From JAXGMQ01 sp964613055 (lineage in GTDB: Bacteria; Caldisericota; Caldisericia; JAAYUI01): a DNA stretch of 14,769 bases. Below are positions 1 to 6,784 of this stretch, piece after piece. Position 1 is the stretch's first letter, and each line of letters begins with the position of its first letter. The notes under the pieces were generated by a model, which saw nothing but the letters and a program-made list of their open reading frames with translations, searched no databases and was not told where the DNA came from. The position numbers and the translations under genes were made by a program. The stretch spans positions 1 to 14,769 of the forward strand of contig CAZTGD010000043.1 of the NCBI GenBank assembly GCA_964613055.1, read 5' to 3'.

Positions 1-761
1 CCAATCTAGGTTTCGACGGTTATATGGATATGCTTATGGTACAGGGATTCTGGGTCACATACTTTAATTCTACAGGATTTAATCTTGATACACCATATGA
101 GACATTAGGGAGCGCTGACAATATCGGCATTGGATCAGAACTAGGTTTGGTCAAGCTTACAAAGCTACACATCGGTCTCTTAGGTATCATCACAAATATG
201 GGTAAAGGTATTGAAGGTTATAGCCAAAATAAAGCTGGAAGCGAGTTAGGGGAAGCTGCAACAGCTTTAGGATCGATACTGGGGTTATCTAATCCTTTAA
301 TTGGTGTACTCTCAGTCATCGCAAGCGCAATTCTAGGGAGTGATAATAAGAACAGTTGGACAAACAAGGCTTTGGTAACCGAGTCCATGTGGGATGAAAT
401 GCTAAATGAGGGCATGTTCCGAGGTGATAGTTGGAATCCTACATCAGCATTCTATACAATAGGTTCGTTTTCAGGATATTTATCTATGACATATAGTGAA
501 TCATTGCTTGGTGACGGGTCTGTTAGATTCATAGATTGGTTAAGTGCTACTGACAAATACTTTACATTTGCACTTGTCCCATTAGGAGAAACCCCAAAAG
601 CGTCTAGAGATGCATTCAGGCAATACATGCAGATGTTTCTAGGTGAAGAATGGGGTGTCGATGAATTTGATAGGGCAGTTGAATGGGCAGTAAAAGATAG
701 TGACGGTGATGGATACCCCGATTTAATTGATATGGATCCTTGGAATCCCAATATTTATTAA
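1..761 (+). CDS. RHS-type variable C-terminal domain, 5' end outside window
   Basis: The frame is open from base 3, so this is the tail of a longer protein cut by the window edge; the ATG at 24 is probably internal. The protein shares a motif order with the two CTDs downstream. It has GFWVTYFN, then a GSELGLVKLT stretch, then a glycine-rich hydrophobic segment (about 250-345), then ESLLGDG. In the complete copies these follow an RHS core, so I infer the missing part is an RHS core or full RHS protein. The C-terminus carries DSDGDGYPDLID (696-731), which fits the DxDxDGxxDxxD calcium-binding loop seen in thrombospondin-3 and dockerin-like repeats. I see no known nuclease, deaminase or ADP-ribosyltransferase motif, so the activity is unknown. 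The hydrophobic stretch would allow membrane insertion, but that is inference. The membrane-anchored partner gene follows 16 bases after the stop. Confidence 0.75.
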   Translation, partial: NLGFDGYMDMLMVQGFWVTYFNSTGFNLDTPYETLGSADNIGIGSELGLVKLTKLHIGLLGIITNMGKGIEGYSQNKAGSELGEAATALGSILGLSNPLIGVLSVIASAILGSDNKNSWTNKALVTESMWDEMLNEGMFRGDSWNPTSAFYTIGSFSGYLSMTYSESLLGDGSVRFIDWLSATDKYFTFALVPLGETPKASRDAFRQYMQMFLGEEWGVDEFDRAVEWAVKDSDGDGYPDLIDMDPWNPNIY

Positions 762-777
762 TAGGTATAGATTTAAA

Positions 778-1968
778 ATGATGGCAAATAGAGATAGTTA
801 TAATAGCACAAACAGAAACAACATACCTATGTTTTTATCATGTCGGTATAATAAATGGGTGGCATTAGCTACTTGTTTGATCGTCCTCATATTAGTAGCT
901 TATTCGATTTTTAGTGTCGTAGATATGTTTCGATTTAAGGTTGATTCAATTGATCTACATAAGGTAAGGGATTACACAAGCACTGAGTTATTTGTTGGAT
1001 ACTTGGAGTACTTCTACCCAATTACAATAAATAATAACGTAATTACTTTCTATAAGGATAACTCCTTTGAAAACCCGTTTGAAATAATAAAGACTGAAAA
1101 TGATATACTAGCTTACTTCGAGATCGAATTGACCAGTCAATACAATACAACAAGTAATGATATATATGAATTCGGAGTTGTATACATGAGAGATGATATT
1201 TATCATCTCTCAATATACCGCATCGAGTATGATATCAACAACAATAAGATTGCCTGTGTGTTATCGAAGCAATTGACTGATTTTCAAGTTGAATGTTATA
1301 TTGTTCTATCTGCTGACAAAAATATGATTTCAGTAAGGAGTGACGATAAAGTAATTATGTATGGATATCGAGATAATAACTGGAATATATTGAAAGATGT
1401 TAAAAGCAATGTAGTTTACACATTTGATTCATATTACAAGTCTATACATGAATTTATTGGTGAATACCCTAGATCGAGTAATATAATGCATCTTTCATCT
1501 GACAGTTTATACTTAACCAGGGACGCAACTCTGCCGTGGGTGAAGACTGATAGATACACACTAATACATGATGCCAGTATGATTGATAATTATTGGGATT
1601 CAGTTACGGATAGTGTTTTCAATTATGAAAGTGGGTACCTTAAATTTAAAAAGGAAAAAGACTTTGAATATTTCATAGGTAAGGAATACAAACCACTGGC
1701 GCATATGCGAATAGATAGAGACAAAAGAGTCTTCTCGATGTACAAAAATATTGACGAACAAGAAACTGATATTGTTTATGTGCTAATTGACGATCCTAGT
1801 GAATCAATTAAGATAGCTAGATCGAAAATAAACGATCACATCCGATATGCAATACCTTGCTACGACTGGATGTTGATTATTTGCAAAAAGACAATGTACA
1901 CAACGACTGTTATTGCACCTGGTATGCTACATATAAATTCAACAAACATCTTGGATAGATATCCCTAA
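778..1968 (+). CDS. Single-pass membrane-anchored putative partner (immunity-like) protein
   Basis: The family is not one I recognise. From the ATG at 778 the protein has 396 residues. An N-terminal segment of about 26 residues carries Arg23 and Lys26. One membrane helix follows (about 27-48, from WVALATC to FSVV), then about 345 residues rich in aromatic and beta-branched residues and probably mostly beta strand. The positive charges before the helix favour an N-in, C-out topology, placing the large domain outside the cytoplasmic membrane. An in-frame ATG at 727 would overlap the upstream CTD, but the added 17 residues look like read-through of the DGDG tail, so I prefer 778; no strong ribosome binding site decides it. 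Its place directly after an RHS CTD suggests a cognate immunity or accessory protein. It shares a weak motif with the lipoprotein at 6765-8042: KSI..FI....P.SS before LYL here, and KSF followed by P.SS and LYL there. Confidence 0.7.
   Translation: MMANRDSYNSTNRNNIPMFLSCRYNKWVALATCLIVLILVAYSIFSVVDMFRFKVDSIDLHKVRDYTSTELFVGYLEYFYPITINNNVITFYKDNSFENPFEIIKTENDILAYFEIELTSQYNTTSNDIYEFGVVYMRDDIYHLSIYRIEYDINNNKIACVLSKQLTDFQVECYIVLSADKNMISVRSDDKVIMYGYRDNNWNILKDVKSNVVYTFDSYYKSIHEFIGEYPRSSNIMHLSSDSLYLTRDATLPWVKTDRYTLIHDASMIDNYWDSVTDSVFNYESGYLKFKKEKDFEYFIGKEYKPLAHMRIDRDKRVFSMYKNIDEQETDIVYVLIDDPSESIKIARSKINDHIRYAIPCYDWMLIICKKTMYTTTVIAPGMLHINSTNILDRYP
1188..1211. repeat. Perfect 11-bp inverted repeat inside the partner gene
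   Basis: GAGAGATGATA and its exact reverse complement TATCATCTCTC are separated by two bases. The repeat lies inside coding sequence for MRDDIYHLS. It could fold as an mRNA or cruciform hairpin; with a loop this small, the terminal pairs would open. No T-tract follows, so it is not an intrinsic terminator. Confidence 0.6.
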
Positions 1969-1975
1969 ATACTGA

Positions 1976-2539
1976 TATGGATGAAAGCAATCACTCTACA
2001 GTGCTGTTCACTGTACACTATCAACCCTCAAGGATGATAATAGACCCAGGTAGTGCAGGTGGTGGAGATGAGGTAGAATACTATCCAGTGACAGACGTAC
2101 AGGGAACTGTATACAGGCTGTTGGATGCATCAGGTGTTGAAGTAGCAGACTACACCTACTCACCCTTTGGTGAGAGACTAACAAACACATCCCTCACGAC
2201 ACCACCATCCACCCCTCCATACATGCCACTGGGGTTTGGAGGTACATACAGTGATGATGATATAGGGTTGCTGTATGCCAAGTCCAGGTACTATGATCCA
2301 CATACCACACGCTTCACTACCAAGGACAGCTACAGGGGATCAAAGGGCTCTATCATCTCACAGAACAGATACATCTACTGTCACCAGAATCCAATCCTCT
2401 ATGCAGACCCAGCAGGCTATGCACCGGTAGAGGGAGACCATGCAGACCCATGCACCACCACAGACCAGGACATACACTATGAACCAGACAGCTCTGACTT
2501 GTTGCCACCAGAGGATTTGCCATGTTCAGCGAATCCAGA
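1976..2539 (+). repeat. RHS-core direct repeat, copy 1
   Basis: This is the first of three near-identical RHS-core segments (others at 4913-5484 and about 8121-8488). Homology begins at ATGGATGA and stops sharply after GCGAATCCAGA, where the variable CTD starts. Over 2219-2539 it differs from copy 2 by only two substitutions by eye, both synonymous. The segment is GC-rich: line 2401-2460 is 60% G+C by count, against 25% in line 1021-1080 of the neighbouring gene. Confidence 0.9.
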
Positions 2540-3770
2540 TGGTTGGAAGAAATCTGGTAAAAAGAATGCTGCAGGTGTTGATACATGGATACCTGAAGGC
2601 ATCGATGTAATAGTCAACGAAGATGGTAGCTTTACTATCAGCATTGGTGACATATCAGTTGATGTAACTGTTACTCTTGTAGACGGTAAGCTCTTTTTCC
2701 AATTCTCTGGTTCATCAGACCCAACATTAGACCATAATGAAAGAAAAGAATCCTGGGATCTTGCAAATGGTTTAAATGATGCATTCTCTGATCCAGCATT
2801 GAATGGTGTACTACACGATTTAGCCGCATATGATTGGAATCTATTTCATAATACTATAGATTACTTGACGCTAAAGTTTTATGATGAGGCAAGATCTGCC
2901 TACGGCTTAAACTATAGGGATTGGGGATATTCGATTGCTGTAGGGTACGCAATAGGTGCTGAGTTGTATAGCTTATTTGATGATTCAGAAATAAAGGACA
3001 TACAAAAAATCATTGATTCCGGAATAATGAGTGGTCTTACATTCTTTGAGACATTATGTCTATCAGGTCTCTGGAATGCATACTTTAATTCTTCATATAA
3101 TGATTTAGGTGAAAGAGTTCTTGATATTGCATTCAAAGGTGATGGCTTTGGTAGCGGAATAAACGGTGTTGCTGGCTTGGTGGAAGTAACACAACTCGCA
3201 TACTTCACTTGGTTCTTTTTTGAATGTGCAGAATTAGAGGTGATGGAAGAAGTACCAGATCATTTAACTGGAGTTGATCTTTTTAATATGGTAAGAAAGA
3301 TATCATATATATTCGGTTTAGACTTCCTAGCTCCCAAACATCTAAAAGGAGTGACTGTTCTTCAAACATTATGGAACTTATTCACAGGAGGGGGGGATAA
3401 AGACAAAACTGATTCTTTGGATTTACTAAATCATGCTGGCGTAACAAGAGGAATGAGAGATACTTTGTTCAATAATGGTCTTAAACATGATTATATAAAT
3501 ACGCCTTCAATGACTTTTGCCACTAGTGCTCATTATTTATCACTTCATTTAAATATCGTTCATTCATTTCAAGGAGAGCTATTAATGGGTGATTTATTTG
3601 TTTCGGTTACAAATTATTTAACTTGGCCAATTTTAGCAACAAACAGAACTACATCTGGTGAAGCACTAATTCAAACATATACAACATTCTGGCATGCAAT
3701 TATGGGAGGAAACTTCGATATGGAATTCTTAATTGCTTGGATAGAAGAGAGATACTGGTGGGATGAATAA
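1977..3770 (+). CDS. Orphan RHS tip with variable C-terminal domain (module A)
   Basis: The product is 597 residues if translated from this ATG. Residues 1-187 are the end of an RHS/YD-repeat core, with YYPVTDVQG (35-43), YTYSPFGE (59-66), LLYAKSRYYDP (98-108) and NPILYADPAGY (138-148). Complete RHS proteins are far longer, so this is only the last part of one. The variable domain begins at residue 188. A beta-rich linker (about 188-255) leads to a helical region holding GLWNAYFN (Trp366), NGVAGLVEVTQ, HAGVTRGMR, NNGLKHDYIN and GELLMGD. No signal peptide is visible, and no purine-rich ribosome binding site precedes the ATG, which lies only 8 bases after the upstream stop. It may therefore be a silent module expressed only after recombination into a full RHS gene. 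Unlike the other two CTDs it ends in EERYWWDE with no DGDG tail. Toxic activity is inferred from context only. Confidence 0.85.
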   Translation: MDESNHSTVLFTVHYQPSRMIIDPGSAGGGDEVEYYPVTDVQGTVYRLLDASGVEVADYTYSPFGERLTNTSLTTPPSTPPYMPLGFGGTYSDDDIGLLYAKSRYYDPHTTRFTTKDSYRGSKGSIISQNRYIYCHQNPILYADPAGYAPVEGDHADPCTTTDQDIHYEPDSSDLLPPEDLPCSANPDGWKKSGKKNAAGVDTWIPEGIDVIVNEDGSFTISIGDISVDVTVTLVDGKLFFQFSGSSDPTLDHNERKESWDLANGLNDAFSDPALNGVLHDLAAYDWNLFHNTIDYLTLKFYDEARSAYGLNYRDWGYSIAVGYAIGAELYSLFDDSEIKDIQKIIDSGIMSGLTFFETLCLSGLWNAYFNSSYNDLGERVLDIAFKGDGFGSGINGVAGLVEVTQLAYFTWFFFECAELEVMEEVPDHLTGVDLFNMVRKISYIFGLDFLAPKHLKGVTVLQTLWNLFTGGGDKDKTDSLDLLNHAGVTRGMRDTLFNNGLKHDYINTPSMTFATSAHYLSLHLNIVHSFQGELLMGDLFVSVTNYLTWPILATNRTTSGEALIQTYTTFWHAIMGGNFDMEFLIAWIEERYWWDE

Positions 3771-3870
3771 GATGATAACATATAAATTCGAAACAATGCT
3801 TCAAACTAGGTAACATATGACCAATTTTATTACAATAATAATATCGGTCTTGTTGGAAAGGGTAAACATT

Positions 3871-4899
3871 ATGTATAAGAAACTCATGATGTTTGTGTGT
3901 ATAGCACTGTTAGTGCTAATATCGATAGTAGGTTGCAGAAGTTACTCGACTCTAGACAGAATAATCTTCGATAAAGGTTCTTCTACCTTTCTTATACTAC
4001 CAAATAATTCCTACAAATCAGAAGAAGTTGTCAGTATTACTGATGTGCTTAATAAAGCAACAATAGTAGCTCCAACTCTTATTAATTTAGTTAATACAGA
4101 GAAAGACTATGTGAAATTTAAAACTACGTACAATCGATTTAATAAAATGTATACGAGGCTAGTTAAAAAGGCATATGATAATTTAGAACAAAGGGATATT
4201 CTATTCAGTTTCGCCGTGGGTTATGCCCTTGCTGACTCTGTGTTGACAGATGATTCATGTTTTGAGCTTTTCCCACAGGAGACAAGAAAGAAACTGGAGA
4301 CTTACTCTGGCATGAGCTTTGCTGAGTATGCGTTTGTTCATTCATTCTGGACTGCATTCCATTACCTCGTAAGGACAGATAGTACAGAGAGATTGAACAT
4401 ACCGTGGACAGGTGTTCCCCTTGGCAGTGGGTTTGATGCTTCTGCTGGGTTCATACAGATTACAATTTCCTCTCTTCTTATACCAAAAATCATTGTTGGT
4501 GAATTATCATTATCACCTTGTGATAATATCTTTTATTCAGATAATGACTTATTTGAATCACTGTTATTGAAGTCACTTCTAAAAAATGATTTGAAAAGTG
4601 GCTTATCTAAACAAGATTACACAAACAAATTCCTTGAAATAGGCTTTATTAATCATTTTACAAGTTTTGATATCATTAGTAGAAATATTGAATCAGTTCT
4701 ATTGGGCGATCTATTTTCAGCTATGATAAATTATTGTGTAATCCCAGCATCATATGGAATTAACATGGATCTACATAAGACTTACTATCCAATAATTATC
4801 CAATGCTGGAAAGAAGTTATAGGCGGACCAACCGATATTGAATCACATATCGATTGGGATGTTAAGCGAAGTACCCAATCTAATGATTTGATTCAATAA
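3871..4899 (+). CDS. Predicted lipoprotein, paralogue of the RHS C-terminal domains
   Basis: I chose ATG 3871 because GGAAAGG (3855-3861) sits nine bases upstream and a lipoprotein signal follows directly: MYKK, a hydrophobic core, then the lipobox IVGC with Cys22. The earlier in-frame ATG at 3817 would add 18 residues and spoil the signal. The mature part (about 320 residues) aligns by motif with the CTD of module A: FAVGYALADSVL with IAVGYAIGAELY, SFWTAFHY (Trp160) with GLWNAYFN, AGFIQIT with AGLVEVT, ESVLLGDLFSAMINY with GELLMGDLFVSVTNY, and the GG tail before the end. It lacks the beta linker, and about 60 residues containing the hydrophobic stretch between AGFIQIT and the KSLLKNDLKS segment. 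Lying just after module A, it may be its partner. A decoy or inhibitory variant is plausible but unproven; it could also be a duplicated effector. Confidence 0.8.
   Translation: MYKKLMMFVCIALLVLISIVGCRSYSTLDRIIFDKGSSTFLILPNNSYKSEEVVSITDVLNKATIVAPTLINLVNTEKDYVKFKTTYNRFNKMYTRLVKKAYDNLEQRDILFSFAVGYALADSVLTDDSCFELFPQETRKKLETYSGMSFAEYAFVHSFWTAFHYLVRTDSTERLNIPWTGVPLGSGFDASAGFIQITISSLLIPKIIVGELSLSPCDNIFYSDNDLFESLLLKSLLKNDLKSGLSKQDYTNKFLEIGFINHFTSFDIISRNIESVLLGDLFSAMINYCVIPASYGINMDLHKTYYPIIIQCWKEVIGGPTDIESHIDWDVKRSTQSNDLIQ
4509..4527. repeat. Perfect 8-bp inverted repeat inside the lipoprotein gene
   Basis: ATTATCAC and GTGATAAT are separated by CTT. The tight stem-loop lies within coding sequence. 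Arms this short can occur by chance in AT-rich DNA; I list it because both other partner genes also contain perfect inverted repeats. Confidence 0.45.
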
Positions 4900-4912
4900 A
4901 AAACATTATCCT

Positions 4913-5484
4913 TGGATGAAAACAATCACTCTACAACCCCCCAAGTCCCCCCTTCATAAGGAGGGCGAAGGGGGGTTACACTACCAACCCTCAAGGATGA
5001 TAATAGACCCAGGTAGTACAGGTGGTGGAGATGAGGTAGAATACTATCCAGTGACAGACGTACAGGGTACTGTATACAAGCTGTTGGATGCATCAGGTGT
5101 TGAGGTAGCAGACTACACCTACTCACCCTTTGGTGAGAGACTGACCAACTCTGCACCCACCATATACATGCCACTGGGGTTTGGAGGTACATACAGTGAT
5201 GATGATATAGGGTTGCTGTATGCCAAGTCCAGGTACTATGATCCACATACCACACGCTTCACTACCAAGGACAGCTACAGGGGATCAAAGGGCTCTATCA
5301 TCTCACAGAACAGATACATCTACTGTCACCAGAATCCAATCCTCTATGCAGACCCAGCAGGCTATGCACCGGTAGAGGGAGACCATGCAGACCCATGCAC
5401 CACCACAGACCAGGACATACACTATGAACCAGACAGCTCTGATTTGTTGCCACCGGAGGATTTGCCATGTTCAGCGAATCCAGA
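4913..5484 (+). repeat. RHS-core direct repeat, copy 2
   Basis: This is the second RHS-core copy, starting at TGGATGA and ending at GCGAATCCAGA. It differs from copies 1 and 3 by a short patch after GERLTN: it encodes SAPTIY where they encode TSLTTPPSTPPY. It also carries the C/G-run palindrome that copy 1 lacks. After the patch it is nearly identical to copy 1 up to the CTD boundary. Confidence 0.9.
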
Positions 5485-6784
5485 AAAAGTCATTGGTAGT
5501 GATGGTGAAACCTACTATATTCCAGATGGATTTACACCGAATTTAGACGATAGTGGAAATCCAACAGGTGGTTTTTTAATAACTATAGGAAATACTCAAA
5601 TAGAAGTTTTTATCAAAATGAACGGGCAAGGTGAATTATTTGTAGACAAATTCGCTGGTGTCCCTGGAGAAGCTCATTCTTTTCAGATGGCAACTGGTCT
5701 GAATAATGCTCTTAGAGAAGCACCTTGTCTAGGAAAGTATATTGCAAAAGATATTAAATTCTTTGAAAAAACCATGGATAAATTTTATGTAGATAATTGG
5801 AGCGATTTCACTAAATCATATGGTGACCATAGGCATGGTAAACAATACACAGACTTCTTCTTTTCTGCTGGTATTGGGTTCGCTGTAGCTATGGTATTAA
5901 AACCGAACATGCAAAATGAAAATGATGAAGGTCAATCGATGTGGAATTCGCTAGAAACAGCTGGTATAGATCCCTTTTTATTTGCTATGACCCATGGGTT
6001 TTGGAATGCTTTTCACAATCACAGTATTGGAAATGGTATGTATAAGCTTGATTATTCATTTCAAGGTGGCGGAACGAATACACCTGTAGGGGCTAAAGCT
6101 GGTATTGTTGAGATTACAGCTGGTACTATGGCTATGCATTACATATTAGCTAATGGTTTTAGAGACACAAGCTTAACAGATTACGCAAACAGTAGCAATT
6201 GGTCAGGTCTAAAATCTGCCTTAGAGATCTCCGCTGGAATAGTCGGTTTGTTTTTAGGTGGTCTTCCGGGTGCTACTTTAGGTGTAGCTTCAATAATTGC
6301 CCAAGCAATACAATTGATGTATAAAAAGGACTCAACTGGAACCAACTGGATTAATAACGCTGGCGTTACAGGAGATATGATGACAATAATGCGCAATAAT
6401 GGCTTGAAGAAAGATAGCATTTTCAATAACTACGATGAAACATCCTTATTTATGGCATCTGGATTAATGAACCATTTTCTTAGCATACAGTTGCATAAAT
6501 ATTTATTTGACGAGGAATCGTTATGTATGGGGGATGTCATTTGGGCTATGGGTGAATATTTTGATCAGTCAACACATTCAGAAATAGAATGGCAAAATAA
6601 AGTGTGTATGTTTGAAGCTATGTACAATCTTATGATTAATGAAGAGGAATCACCTTATGGCGAATGGTATAAAAATTGGATTGGATTAAGGCATGTAGAT
6701 TACGCTGACGATGATGGCGATGGAATACCAAACTGGAGAGACCCTGATTATGTATATAAGAAAGATGACGATGAAGAACCGTAA
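4916..6784 (+). CDS. Orphan RHS tip with variable C-terminal domain (module B)
   Basis: The product is 622 residues from this ATG. Residues 1-17 are read from the inserted C/G-run palindrome (QPPKSPLHKEGEGG) and are unlikely to be functional. The RHS core follows to residue 189 (YTYSPFGE, SRYYDP, ILYADPAGY), then the CTD from residue 190. The CTD has a beta linker with YYIPDGF and LITIGNTQIEVFI, then GIGFAVAM, GFWNAFHN (Trp363), AKAGIVEITAG, a glycine-rich hydrophobic stretch (about 435-466), NNAGVTGDM, NNGLKKD, ASGLMNHFLS and ESLCMGD. The tail has DDDGDGIPNWRD (6707-6742), a likely Ca2+-binding loop, then acidic residues. No ribosome binding site is visible, so it is probably silent in place. 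Its last 20 bases overlap the start of the next gene. I found no known toxin motif. The hydrophobic stretch hints at membrane activity, an inference only. Confidence 0.85.
   Translation: MKTITLQPPKSPLHKEGEGGLHYQPSRMIIDPGSTGGGDEVEYYPVTDVQGTVYKLLDASGVEVADYTYSPFGERLTNSAPTIYMPLGFGGTYSDDDIGLLYAKSRYYDPHTTRFTTKDSYRGSKGSIISQNRYIYCHQNPILYADPAGYAPVEGDHADPCTTTDQDIHYEPDSSDLLPPEDLPCSANPEKVIGSDGETYYIPDGFTPNLDDSGNPTGGFLITIGNTQIEVFIKMNGQGELFVDKFAGVPGEAHSFQMATGLNNALREAPCLGKYIAKDIKFFEKTMDKFYVDNWSDFTKSYGDHRHGKQYTDFFFSAGIGFAVAMVLKPNMQNENDEGQSMWNSLETAGIDPFLFAMTHGFWNAFHNHSIGNGMYKLDYSFQGGGTNTPVGAKAGIVEITAGTMAMHYILANGFRDTSLTDYANSSNWSGLKSALEISAGIVGLFLGGLPGATLGVASIIAQAIQLMYKKDSTGTNWINNAGVTGDMMTIMRNNGLKKDSIFNNYDETSLFMASGLMNHFLSIQLHKYLFDEESLCMGDVIWAMGEYFDQSTHSEIEWQNKVCMFEAMYNLMINEEESPYGEWYKNWIGLRHVDYADDDGDGIPNWRDPDYVYKKDDDEEP
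4935..4977. repeat. GC-run palindromic small repeat, copy 1
   Basis: This is a 43-base element with nested inverted arms. Outer arms are AACCCCCC and GGGGGGTT; inner arms are CCCCCCTT and AAGGAGGG, with one mismatch. Similar C-run/G-run palindromes occur as dispersed repeats in various bacteria and often appear inside proteins as PP.SPL.KGG.GG, as here. Relative to RHS copy 1, the element replaces 14 bases with 42, a net +28 that shifts the frame. Confidence 0.85.

Noticed and set aside
4926..5255. Minus-strand reading frame of 109 codons opposite the RHS core, with similar ones at 2008-2190 and 8134-8361
   Set aside because: They recur only because the RHS core recurs. The plus strand encodes clear RHS motifs, and the antisense products are Leu/His/Ser-rich with no domain character.
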